From Gimesia maris (GTDB lineage: Bacteria > Planctomycetota > Planctomycetia > Planctomycetales > Planctomycetaceae), in the NCBI RefSeq assembly GCF_008298035.1, contig NZ_CP042910.1, positions 1,756,001 through 1,820,000 on the forward strand: a DNA stretch of 64,000 bases. Direction: 5' to 3'. The notes beneath the pieces were generated by a model. It saw only the letters and a list, made by a program, of their open reading frames with translations, did no database searches and had not been told where the DNA came from. The position numbers were made by a program, and so were the translations under genes. Below are positions 1 through 8,051 of the stretch, in pieces. Within the stretch, counting starts at the first letter, position 1. Each line of letters begins with the position of its first letter.

Positions 1-1
1 C

Positions 2-112
2 AATCGGGACGATGAAGTTGTGCTGCGCGATCCGGAAGAGATCCTCGATGAGATTACAGCCCTGGATCAGGAAGCCTCTGAAATTCTGGAAACGATTCGG
101 GGGTTGGTATGA
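2..112 (+). CDS. hsdM: Type I restriction-modification methylase (HsdM), C-terminal end, partial
   Basis: Frame 2 is open from the window edge to the TGA at 110-112 and encodes about 36 residues rich in acidic and leucine residues (DEITALDQEASEILETIRGL), like the helical C-terminus of HsdM methylases. The stop overlaps the ATG of hsdS by four bases (ATGA), the usual translational coupling of hsdM-hsdS operons. Assignment to HsdM rests mainly on the two downstream genes. The catalytic part lies outside the window. Confidence 0.7.
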   Translation, partial: NRDDEVVLRDPEEILDEITALDQEASEILETIRGLV

Positions 113-1305
113 GTGACAATTACCAAAAATGCAGGCTGGGTGAAATCTGTACTCTCCTGAATGGCCGAGCCTACAAAAAAAAAGAACTGCTTGATAGCGG
201 GAAATATCCTGTCCTGCGTGTTGGGAATTTCTTCACCAACCGTTCATGGTACTACTCTGATTTAGAGCTGGATGATAACAAATATTGCGAGGAAGGAGAC
301 TTGCTTTATGCGTGGTCAGCTTCTTTTGGTCCTCGAATATGGAGTGGGCCAAAAGTTATATACCATTACCATATTTGGAAAGTACAACTCGATGAATCAA
401 AAGTAAATAAGAACTTTCTCTGTTACTGGTTTGGATGGGATTCTGAAAAAATCAGATCTGAGCAGGGCACCGGTACTACCATGATCCATGTCACAAAAGG
501 ATCAATGGAAGATCGAGAACTATGTCTTCCCCCCCTATCTGAGCAAAAGCGAATTGTGGCGATTCTCGATGAAGCGTTTGGGGCGATTGCCAGAGCGAAG
601 GAGAACGCCGCGCGGAATCTCGCCAACGCCCGCGAACTGTTTGACAGCTATCTCAATCGGGTGTTTACCGAGAAAGGTGAGGGATGGGAAGAAAAAAAGT
701 TGAGTGAAATTGCCAAGACATTTGGACGTGGCAAATCACGACATAGGCCAAGGAATGACAAATCTCTTTATGGTGGAGAATATCCCTTCATCCAAACAGG
801 TGAGATTAGGAACGCCAATCATTACATAACTAAATTCACACAGACATATAACGAAAAGGGACTCGCTCAAAGCAAGCTCTGGCCTGTGGGGACACTGTGC
901 ATAACAATTGCGGCTAATATTGCTGAGACTGCGATTCTAACATTTGATGCTTGTATACCAGACAGCGTAATCGGTTTAGTTTGTGATCCTGAAAAGGCAA
1001 ATGTTGATTTTGTTGAATATTTATTACAGAACTTTAAATCAGGATTACAAGCAGAAGGAAAAGGTTCTGCGCAAGATAATATCAATATGGGGACATTTGA
1101 GCGAATGCTTTTTCCATTTCCGAGTGTTTCTGAGCAAGAGAAGATTGTTTGTGAATTGAACGCTATAGCGGAATCGTGCAATAATCTTTCTCCCATTTAC
1201 CAGCAGAAACTTACTGCTCTTGATGAATTAAAACAGTCCCTCCTGCAAAAAGCATTCACAGGACAGCTCACCAGCAAAACAAAAGAACTGGAGCTCGTGC
1301 CATGA
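109..1305 (+). CDS. hsdS: Type I restriction-modification specificity subunit HsdS
   Basis: HsdS recognises the bipartite DNA target for the type I complex. The 398-residue protein has the classic layout of two target-recognition domains, each followed by a helical conserved region. The first TRD spans roughly residues 5-135, with a conserved helix beginning LPPLSEQKRIVAILDEAF near 140. The second TRD spans about 190-335 and ends with FPFPSVSEQEKIVCEL and a coiled helix to LLQKAFTGQLT. It overlaps the upstream methylase and the downstream hsdR by four bases each. Base composition is more AT-rich than in hsdR, as often seen for the frequently exchanged TRDs. Family assignment is secure; the target sequence cannot be predicted. 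Confidence 0.93.
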   Translation: MSDNYQKCRLGEICTLLNGRAYKKKELLDSGKYPVLRVGNFFTNRSWYYSDLELDDNKYCEEGDLLYAWSASFGPRIWSGPKVIYHYHIWKVQLDESKVNKNFLCYWFGWDSEKIRSEQGTGTTMIHVTKGSMEDRELCLPPLSEQKRIVAILDEAFGAIARAKENAARNLANARELFDSYLNRVFTEKGEGWEEKKLSEIAKTFGRGKSRHRPRNDKSLYGGEYPFIQTGEIRNANHYITKFTQTYNEKGLAQSKLWPVGTLCITIAANIAETAILTFDACIPDSVIGLVCDPEKANVDFVEYLLQNFKSGLQAEGKGSAQDNINMGTFERMLFPFPSVSEQEKIVCELNAIAESCNNLSPIYQQKLTALDELKQSLLQKAFTGQLTSKTKELELVP

Positions 1306-3665
1306 ATGAAGCCGAGACCAGAGCGGAACTGATCGACCCGGCTTTAGCGGCGGCGGGCTGGAATAGTATCGAAGACGCACTGGTGCGGCGGGAGTTCCCG
1401 ATCACAGACGGGCGTATTCAGATCGGGGGACGTCGGGGCAAGCAACTGATTGCAGATTATGTACTGATCTACAGGGGCTGCAGGCTGGCAGTAGTGGAAG
1501 CCAAGAGCGACGAAAAGACCGCTGCGGACGGCGTCGCGCAGGCGAAGGAATACGCCAAGCGACTGGATACGCAAACCACGTTTGCCACGAATGGAAACGA
1601 GATCTATCAGATCTGTATGCAGACGGGAACGGAGGGAACGGTTAACCGCTTTCCTACTCCGCAGGAACTGTGGGACAAGACGTTTGCCGAGTCGAACGCA
1701 TGGCGGGACAAGTTCCATCGTCAACCGCTGAATCTGGGGGGCGGACTCTGGCAGCCCCGCTACTATCAGGCGAACGCCATCAACCGCGTGACCGATGCGA
1801 TTGCCGACGAAAAACAACGCGTCCTGCTGACGATGGCAACCGGGACGGGGAAAACGGCGGTAGCGTTTGAGATCGCCTGGAAGCTGTTCCAGACGCGCTG
1901 GAATCTCAAGCGGGACGGGACACGCCGTCCCCGGATTTTGTTTCTGGCAGACCGCAACGTACTCGCCAATCAGGCATTCAACGCGTTCTCTGCCTTTCCG
2001 GAAGATGCCCTGGTCCGCATCAGTCCGGGGGAGATTGCGAAAAAAGGGAAAGTGCCGACCAATGGCAGTATTTTCTTTACGATCTTCCAGACCTTTATGA
2101 GCGGCCCTGGTGAGACTGCCTACTTCGGGGATTATCCAGCCGACTATTTCGATCTGATCATCATTGACGAATGCCATCGGGGTGGGGCGTCTGATGAAAG
2201 TTCCTGGCGCGACATTCTGGAATACTTCTCGCCTGCAGTTCAACTGGGACTGACGGCGACCCCCAAACGCAAAAATAACGTCGATACCTACGATTACTTT
2301 GGGAAGCCGGTCTATGAGTATTCGCTGAAAGAGGGGATCAACGACGGCTTTCTGACCCCATTCCGCGTCAAACGCATCAAGACGACACTGGATGAATACA
2401 TCTATTCCCCCGATGACGAAATCATTCAGGGACAAGTGGAGCAGAACAAGCAATATAAAGAAGAAGACTTCAATCGGGTGATCGAGATCCGGGAGCGGGA
2501 AGCGTACCGCGTGAAGATCCTTCTGGAAGAAGCAGACCAGAAGCAGAAAACGATTATCTTCTGCAAAACGCAGCTGCACGCGGCGGTAGTACGGGACCTG
2601 ATCAATCAGAATAAAGACAGTAACAATCCCGATTATTGCGCTCGGGTGACGGCGGATGATGGCATCTTAGGCGAACAGGCGCTGCGCGAGTTCCAGGATA
2701 ACGAGAAGACGATCCCGACCGTCCTCACAACATCTCAGAAGCTATCTACGGGCGTCGATGCCCGCAATGTGCGAAATATCGTCCTGATGCGTCCGGTCAA
2801 TGATATGATCGAATTCAAGCAGATTGTGGGACGGGGAACGCGGACGTTTGAGGGGAAAGACTATTTCACGATTTACGACTTCGTGAACATCTTCGATCAC
2901 TTCGCCGATCCGGAATGGGACGGCGACCCGATTGATCCCGACGTCTGCGAGAACTGCGGTTCCTATCCCTGCCAGTGCGAGAAGCAGCCTAAACTTTGCA
3001 AGAAGTGTGGTGAGCGCCCCTGCGTCTGCGAAAAAGAGCCCTGCGCGGAATGCGGCGAGATCCCTTGTAAGTGCGTCAAAACGGTCAAGATTACACTGGG
3101 ACAGGGGAAAACGCGTCAGCTCAAACACATGACCGAAACCTCATTCTGGGACGCTGACGGGCAGCCTGTCACCGCTGAGATGTTCATTCAACAACTGTTC
3201 GGCAAGCTGCCTGAGTATTATTCCTCAGAACAGGAACTGCGCGATATCTGGAGCGATCCGACGACCCGCAAGGGACTGCTCGAACGCCTGGACGAGGCAG
3301 GGTATAGCATCGAGTCTCTGAAAACCCTGCGCGACCTGGTCGCCGATCCCAAGTCTGACTTGTTCGACGTGCTGGAATACGTCTCATTCGAAGTCTCACC
3401 AATCACCAGAGCAGAACGCGTGAAAGCTGCCGAGTCAGTGATCTTTGAAAGCCTGTCACCAGAGCAACGCGAGTTTGTGGAGTTTGTGCTTTCCCGTTAC
3501 ATCGAAGACGGCGAAGAAGCCCTGGATCAGGAAGTCCTGCCGGAACTGCTCAAACTGAAATACGAAGCCATCCAGGACGCCATCGCTGCCCTTGGAAGCA
3601 CAGACAACATCAACAGCACGTTTATAGATTTCCAGAAGTATCTGTATTCGGTGCTGTCTGCTTGA
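1302..3665 (+). CDS. hsdR: Type I restriction endonuclease subunit HsdR (EcoEI-like)
   Basis: This is the ATP-dependent translocating and cleaving subunit of the type I system. The N-terminal PD-(D/E)xK nuclease is visible as D52 and E66-A-K68. The SF2 motor has Walker A ATGTGKT near 179-185, a DECHRGG box near 289 and LTATPKR near 317. The helicase C domain follows, with VLTTSQKLSTGVDARNVRNI and QIVGRGTR. At 787 residues it matches the shorter EcoEI/R subfamily. An unusual cysteine-rich stretch lies at residues about 550-595: three tandem CxxCGxxPCxC units, likely a metal-binding insertion after the motor. The ATG overlaps the hsdS stop (ATGA). Confidence 0.95.
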   Translation: MNEAETRAELIDPALAAAGWNSIEDALVRREFPITDGRIQIGGRRGKQLIADYVLIYRGCRLAVVEAKSDEKTAADGVAQAKEYAKRLDTQTTFATNGNEIYQICMQTGTEGTVNRFPTPQELWDKTFAESNAWRDKFHRQPLNLGGGLWQPRYYQANAINRVTDAIADEKQRVLLTMATGTGKTAVAFEIAWKLFQTRWNLKRDGTRRPRILFLADRNVLANQAFNAFSAFPEDALVRISPGEIAKKGKVPTNGSIFFTIFQTFMSGPGETAYFGDYPADYFDLIIIDECHRGGASDESSWRDILEYFSPAVQLGLTATPKRKNNVDTYDYFGKPVYEYSLKEGINDGFLTPFRVKRIKTTLDEYIYSPDDEIIQGQVEQNKQYKEEDFNRVIEIREREAYRVKILLEEADQKQKTIIFCKTQLHAAVVRDLINQNKDSNNPDYCARVTADDGILGEQALREFQDNEKTIPTVLTTSQKLSTGVDARNVRNIVLMRPVNDMIEFKQIVGRGTRTFEGKDYFTIYDFVNIFDHFADPEWDGDPIDPDVCENCGSYPCQCEKQPKLCKKCGERPCVCEKEPCAECGEIPCKCVKTVKITLGQGKTRQLKHMTETSFWDADGQPVTAEMFIQQLFGKLPEYYSSEQELRDIWSDPTTRKGLLERLDEAGYSIESLKTLRDLVADPKSDLFDVLEYVSFEVSPITRAERVKAAESVIFESLSPEQREFVEFVLSRYIEDGEEALDQEVLPELLKLKYEAIQDAIAALGSTDNINSTFIDFQKYLYSVLSA

Positions 3666-3787
3666 TCGGTTCAGATGATCATAAATCTACCTAAACTACT
3701 TGCGTTGCCTATATGTGAGCTATATTATAGGTAGCTGAAATAATGTTTTTGTGTGATTATATGTTCATTTTTTGTGGGGATTAAGCT

Positions 3788-4399
3788 ATGCAAAAAGCAC
3801 TTCTTTGGACCTGCACATTGGGAATGCTTTTCCTGAGTGGTTTCTGGATATCCTATGCAAGCACAACTCATACAAAAAATCTTATTCCAGAGGTGAAATT
3901 CTTTACTAGCTCGAATCAAGAGAAGATAGAAGTCGACTCGTCATCGATTGAGAGAAATGAAGAACAACCCAGCCTTGAAAGTCCTGGTGTTGCAGAGTCT
4001 GAAATAGATGCCCCTGAAACTAAGAAACGCAGCAGTGTCATTACCTATAATTCAAAGGCATACGCAGCATCAAACGCGTATCAAAAAAAACGAAGAGAAG
4101 CAAAAGCGCGTGGTGTCCAGTTCCAACAAAAAATGAAAGAAATGGAAGCCGAGAAGCAGCGACAGGAGCGTCAATATTATCTATCTGTAGTACTTCCGCA
4201 GCAACAACAGGCTGCACAGCAGAGATTTAATAATTTCACAAAGATCAGAGAGCAGATGCAAACTCAAGAAATGATCAATCTTCAACGTGAATCGAACTAT
4301 CTGCAGAGAAATCAAAACTCACTTCAAGGTACGCAAAACAATCTGCTTCAGCAGCAAATAATGGAACGGCAGTTTGACAGGTACAGACCTCGTCCGTGA
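3788..4399 (+). CDS. Exported or membrane-anchored glutamine-rich coiled-coil protein, unknown function
   Basis: The 203-residue product starts with a hydrophobic segment (ALLWTCTLGMLFLSGFWISYA) after MQK, a plausible signal peptide or N-terminal anchor. An acidic linker (residues about 40-85) and a long charged, then Gln/Asn-rich helical stretch follow (KQRQERQYY, LPQQQQAAQQRF, repeated RNQNSLQGTQNNLLQQQ-like segments), suggesting a coiled coil. The start ATG follows the purine stretch GTGGGGATTAAGCT. It converges on the NYN-domain gene. No family recognised. Confidence 0.6.
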   Translation: MQKALLWTCTLGMLFLSGFWISYASTTHTKNLIPEVKFFTSSNQEKIEVDSSSIERNEEQPSLESPGVAESEIDAPETKKRSSVITYNSKAYAASNAYQKKRREAKARGVQFQQKMKEMEAEKQRQERQYYLSVVLPQQQQAAQQRFNNFTKIREQMQTQEMINLQRESNYLQRNQNSLQGTQNNLLQQQIMERQFDRYRPRP

Positions 4400-4429
4400 G
4401 GATCAACAGAGAGATTCTTGTATTGGTAT

Positions 4430-5062
4430 TTATTTCCACCTATCAGGTCGAGTAAGTGCCTGCTTTCCTTCTCGTTCGATTACATCTGGAAGTTGGCATT
4501 TTTTGAACGTGCTTTCATGAATAGGAAACCAACTTCCCAATCCTTTCAATTGTTTGGAGTGTCTGTTTGGTGGGAAGCCTACAATTACTTTCTTGTCCTC
4601 GAATTGATTATTAACAGTTCTTATTGGAGTAGAGAGGTCACTATCACCACTAACAACTATTGCCACATCATACAGATCCAGCCAGGCGTCATTTACTAAA
4701 TGGGTGGCAATATTGACATCTGTCATTTTTTCTTCGTGTCTTTCATATGGTTCTTCGCAGCTTAAACAGTGCTTAGTCTTGGAATAATATTTTCCTTTGA
4801 TAATATCGGGAGGGTTGTTCAGCGTTTTCTGGGCGCTGATAAACTTCCTTTGCCTAACGTTTTTAGCTGCCGGTTTCGATACGATTGCCGTGAAATATTT
4901 GACACTTATGACCTCTCTGTCTTGAGATATCGCTTCTCCAAATTTCCATAAGTCCAGCCAATAGTATCTTTTCCATCCATTATCTTTCATCCCAAAATAG
5001 AGATTGAAACCGTCGATATATATAACGGTTCTTTGCTTTTTGGACTTGATTTCCTCACTCAT
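4430..5062 (-). CDS. NYN domain (PIN-like) ribonuclease-family protein, LabA/DUF88 type
   Basis: A 210-residue NYN-domain protein. The fold's acidic metal-binding residues are visible: D17 and N20 in VIYIDGFNLYFG, D115 in KMTDVNIATHL, and D140/D142 in VVSGDSDLSTPI. NYN proteins are predicted or shown to be metal-dependent RNases. Two cysteines at 99 and 102 (CLSC) may bind a metal with neighbouring His. It is a single gene between a convergent exported protein and a hairpin region upstream. The accessory setting (restriction system, toxin-antitoxin pair) fits a defence or RNA-processing role, but that is inference. Confidence 0.85.
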   Translation of the reverse strand: MSEEIKSKKQRTVIYIDGFNLYFGMKDNGWKRYYWLDLWKFGEAISQDREVISVKYFTAIVSKPAAKNVRQRKFISAQKTLNNPPDIIKGKYYSKTKHCLSCEEPYERHEEKMTDVNIATHLVNDAWLDLYDVAIVVSGDSDLSTPIRTVNNQFEDKKVIVGFPPNRHSKQLKGLGSWFPIHESTFKKCQLPDVIEREGKQALTRPDRWK

Positions 5063-5091
5063 GTGGCCGATAATTCCTTATACAAACACCC

Positions 5092-5144
5092 CCAATGGTT
5101 AATCCATTGGCCCGCGCCAGCCTCAACCGCTGGCGTTTTTTTTT
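5092..5144 (+). terminator. Double hairpin with nine-T tract upstream of the NYN gene
   Basis: Two consecutive perfect hairpins: CCAATGG/CCATTGG (5092-5110) and CGCCAGC/GCTGGCG (5115-5135), the second followed by nine T. Read on the plus strand it has the form of a rho-independent terminator, yet no plus-strand gene lies just upstream. It may end an unannotated transcript, or fold in the 5' leader of the minus-strand NYN gene whose start is 30 bases away. Confidence 0.55.
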
Positions 5145-5300
5145 GGATTCTCTTAAATGCGATCCCTATAAGCAAGCAATTTGAGTATTATTTGATCACT
5201 ATATTTATCTAGTAGATACAAGAATCTATTTAAAAGTCGATTTCTCACACATTTTCTATGAGTGTAAAAATCAACTTTTTTAGTGAGTGCTTGAATACAT

Positions 5301-5795
5301 TCATAACCAAGTATTGAGCTCTGATGGGATAGATTGGTCAGAAAGTTGATTTACTAGAAGCTCATGTCCCTCTCTCACCTTTCGAAGTGATTCTTCCCAA
5401 TTCTTTGGATTCTCATGGAAGTCTAAAGATGCCTCATCAAAGTTCTGATCCATCCATGCCTCTGCTCCAATTTGATCAAAGCCCCATTTTTCCATTAACT
5501 GCCATACAATCCATTCACGCCGAATAGGATCATCCATTGTCATGTGTGAAGGTTCGTTTAAGACAATACAAAATGTATGGGCGAGTTCATGAGCGACGAA
5601 TAGTTGGAGGTAGTTGAAAGGGATTTTTTCTAAAACCTTGGAAAGAAAGAAAAATGTGCGACCTTCATCTCTCGTGACTGCCCATGGTGATCCCTCGCCA
5701 ATTTCTCTAGGATTAAGAAGCCAGACTGAAGGTGCACCATCACTTTTCAACCAGTGGTTCTTTATGATCTCTGTTACAGGCTCTGGGATAGCATT
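5301..5795 (-). pseudogene. HExxH metallopeptidase-like domain, downstream half of a TAG-split ORF
   Basis: Encodes FVAHELAHTFCIV, a HExxH zinc-peptidase motif, followed by acidic residues about 20 positions on. The frame is continuous with the upstream zinc-ribbon ORF. After its TAG (5796-5798) translation resumes without a frame change (NAIPEPVTEIIKNHWLKSDG) to the stop at 5301. No ATG lies between the TAG and the motif; a TTG at 5750 is the first possible restart. The simplest reading is one gene of about 261 codons broken by a nonsense mutation. Readthrough, or separate translation from TTG, would be alternatives. The family is not identified beyond the motif. Confidence 0.55.
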
Positions 5796-6086
5796 CTATG
5801 TATCTTGGAATGTTTTTGCGAAAGACTGAGCTGAATATGTGGCACCATCATACTCTTCTAGTGTTATGATTTTGTCATTCCCAAGATCTATTAACTCAAT
5901 AATATCTTTTTCGCTTAGGGCTCCCTGAGGGCAAGCCTTCCAAAGAAATTCTTCCTTACAAGATGAGCAAGTAATTGTAACCCGGCCTGACTTCAACCAA
6001 GGCTTTAAGCGAGGAGTTACATTAAAGGAATTGCCACAATAAGCGCATTCGATATTAACTACCTTTGCACTGTTTTCTTCTGTCAT
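5796..6086 (-). CDS. Zinc-ribbon protein, upstream half of a TAG-split ORF
   Basis: A 96-residue ORF with a treble of cysteine pairs, CAYCGNSF and CSSCKEEF (residues about 14-45), of the form found in zinc ribbons that head many bacterial regulatory or peptidase proteins. It ends at an amber TAG. The same frame stays open downstream and encodes a HELAH metallopeptidase motif, so this is probably the N-terminal part of a once longer protein. The ATG at 6084-6086 is a good start. It sits downstream of the higBA-like operon on the same strand, separated by a terminator at 6148-6173. Confidence 0.6.
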   Translation of the reverse strand: MTEENSAKVVNIECAYCGNSFNVTPRLKPWLKSGRVTITCSSCKEEFLWKACPQGALSEKDIIELIDLGNDKIITLEEYDGATYSAQSFAKTFQDT

Positions 6087-6147
6087 AGTGTTCTATATCT
6101 TTTAAAATAAGAGTGATTGATTCATAATAGAGATAATACTAAAACAT

Positions 6148-6173
6148 AAAAAAAGCCGCCCAAATAGGCGGCT
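6148..6173 (-). terminator. Rho-independent terminator after the antitoxin gene
   Basis: The stem AGCCGCC/GGCGGCT with a six-base loop is followed on the minus strand by seven T. It lies about 20 bases past the antitoxin stop, so it should end the toxin-antitoxin transcript. Confidence 0.8.
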
Positions 6174-6194
6174 TAGTGTGTTGTGAAAAGCGAA

Positions 6195-6677
6195 TCAAGC
6201 AGATGGATCAAGCAGCTTTATTTCAATGTCAAGAGCGGCTGCGATTTTTTTAAGAGTAGCATTTGATGGGCTGTGTTTGCCGCTTTCAAGTCGGCTGATA
6301 TGACTCTGTGGAAGGCCAGTTTTTTCTGACAGAACTTCTTGAGACATCTTTGCTGCTTTTCTATAACGGTGAATTTTTTTGCCAACAAAATTCATCCATT
6401 TTTGAATCTCTTCTCCTGGTTCATGATCTAAATCCAGTCGTGAAACCGTAATAGGTTCCTGCATGAGAATTTCAACTAAGCCTTCAAATGCTTCCTGCTT
6501 TTCTTCTTTATCTTCTGCGGCAAAGAAAATGTCCAGAAGTTCTTTAAAATTGTCCACATCATCTTTAGGAATAACTTGCTCTACAACTTGATCAAGCATT
6601 TTGAGAGATTGCTCAACATAAGCTCTCACACCATCATTTGTATCAAATGAGTTTGAGTTATTGAGAGTGGTGGTCAT
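6195..6677 (-). CDS. HTH XRE-family antitoxin (HigA-like)
   Basis: A 160-residue protein with a C-terminal helix-turn-helix of the XRE/Cro family (KMSQEVLSEKTGLPQSHISR, then LESGKHSPSNATLKKIAAAL). The N-terminal half is acidic and helical, and is likely to bind the toxin. I chose the ATG at 6677 (MTTTLNN) over an ATG 30 bases upstream, because GAAGGA lies eight to nine bases before it. It follows the toxin gene by about 47 bases on the same strand. Toxin-first order is typical of higBA. The antitoxin probably represses the operon by binding paired sites at 7202-7258. Confidence 0.82.
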   Translation of the reverse strand: MTTTLNNSNSFDTNDGVRAYVEQSLKMLDQVVEQVIPKDDVDNFKELLDIFFAAEDKEEKQEAFEGLVEILMQEPITVSRLDLDHEPGEEIQKWMNFVGKKIHRYRKAAKMSQEVLSEKTGLPQSHISRLESGKHSPSNATLKKIAAALDIEIKLLDPSA

Positions 6678-6724
6678 TATATCTGTCCTTCGGTAAATGC
6701 AATCCAAATTGCACTTGAATTCGG

Positions 6725-7159
6725 CTATACTTCCTTGTAGTCACCATTTTTATATTTACGCCAGCGCCCCTGTATTTTTAATTTCACGGGTTTGGGAGTT
6801 TGGCGATTGGTCTTCTTTACGCAAACCCCCAAGACGACTATTGAGTGATTTTTCTTATCCGACTTATCGATTCCAAAGAATACACGAAAGCTATTGGATC
6901 TGAGAACACCTCCAGTATCTTTCAGTTCGTGAAAATCTTCTATTTGGTCAATGTCTAAGCCGGGACATCGAAGAGGCTCACTACAAGATGCCATCAGCTT
7001 GAACTGCTGTTCAAAATGTTGGTATTGGACCTTCTCTAAAAATCTATCAGAATCGCTCAGTGCCCCATCTAAAAGCAATACATTCCATAAATATCCAGGA
7101 GATGGACCTCCTCCTATCTTTAGGGCAATTTTTATTTTCTTTTTCTCACTGCCAGACAC
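6725..7159 (-). CDS. RelE/HigB-superfamily toxin-like protein
   Basis: A 144-residue basic protein whose C-terminal half (FRVFFGIDKSDKKNHSIVV, then a Lys/Arg-rich tail) has the beta-strand pattern of RelE/ParE-superfamily (Gp49/HigB-like) toxins, which cleave mRNA on the ribosome. The GTG start at 7159 is preceded by AAAGGAG at ideal spacing. An ATG seven bases upstream is out of frame and opens only a six-codon ORF. The adjacent XRE gene supports the call. The first 45 residues are longer than in minimal toxins. Catalytic residues are not assigned with certainty. Confidence 0.75.
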   Translation of the reverse strand: MSGSEKKKIKIALKIGGGPSPGYLWNVLLLDGALSDSDRFLEKVQYQHFEQQFKLMASCSEPLRCPGLDIDQIEDFHELKDTGGVLRSNSFRVFFGIDKSDKKNHSIVVLGVCVKKTNRQTPKPVKLKIQGRWRKYKNGDYKEV

Positions 7160-7201
7160 TGGTCATTCTCCTTTGCTTATCGGCAGAAACATATCCTTTC
7201 G

Positions 7202-7258
7202 TTATATAATATGCAATACGAGCAACAGGAATCAATGAGAAAATTGTATAATATGCAA
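7202..7258. promoter_or_regulatory. Paired 15-bp sites upstream of the toxin-antitoxin operon
   Basis: Two near-identical 15-mers, TTATATAATATGCAA (7202-7216) and TTGTATAATATGCAA (7244-7258), lie 42 bp apart, about four helical turns, just upstream of the toxin start. The second is partly palindromic (TTG...CAA). Such doublets are typical operator sites for XRE antitoxins and overlap probable -10 elements. Confidence 0.5.
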
Positions 7259-7259
7259 C

Positions 7260-8051
7260 GGATTGGCATTTTTTAGCTGCGCATATGTAACGGTATGGAT
7301 AATGGCGAAAAGTGGTTGTAGCTAGATTTATCGAATTGAAAATGATTATTTTGCAGCTTAATTGTTATCATCCTTCGTCCCCTCTACCGAATTCAGGTGT
7401 GACGGTCACCAAAGAATTCCCCGTTTATATGTTTGGGTTTGCATGTTTCCACAGAAATAACATAGTTAAATCATCGAGGATGTCATACTAGTTTAAATTT
7501 ACAAGCACACAAAGCAGTGTCAATCTATCCAACCATGGGAGTTTGACTAAGCTTCCTTAGACTAAAAAGTATTCCAGCTGCAACACCTACTGCAACTTCT
7601 GAAATGTGCTATATTGCTATCTTACTAGGAGCTAATTGCTTACGCCAAATCTTCCGAGTCCTGTCGGCCCTATTTTTTGCTTTGAATTGCCTGCTTTTAC
7701 GATTCCGTGGTCGTAAGCTTTGAATTGCGATTTTTAGTCCTCTCTCAGTCTTCTCTGCCGATCTCCCGGTTTTCTGTTCCCGAATTTATCCGCAGTTTCG
7801 GATTCTTCCTGAAATTCATTAAAAACCGACCTCGGTATTTTCCTCCTTTTGCCTCGATGCATTTGGCATTCACTGTACGCAACCTAAGCTTCAGAGACGA
7901 ACAGTGAGTCAGTGATACCCTGCTGCCAGACAGATCAATCTGCAGCAACGAATTGGCAGTTATTTTCCTGGCAGATAAACCAGGTTCACGAGCTATCAAA
8001 TGCGCTGACTACTTGATGTGATATGAATTCGAAATAAGAGAAGACGCCGCC
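7260..8051. other. Long intergenic stretch with no supported gene
   Basis: About 790 bases between the toxin operon and the first acyltransferase gene. Short ORFs here (for example 7745-7999 minus) lack a ribosome-binding site and recognisable content. I see no tRNA, strong hairpin-T terminator or repeat. It marks the change from the AT-rich accessory segment to core-like sequence. Confidence 0.5.

Noticed and set aside
1344-2579. 411-codon minus-strand ORF
   Set aside because: Lies fully inside hsdR on the other strand; the hsdR frame has clear family motifs.
7745-7999. 84-codon minus-strand ORF in the long spacer
   Set aside because: No family content or ribosome-binding site.
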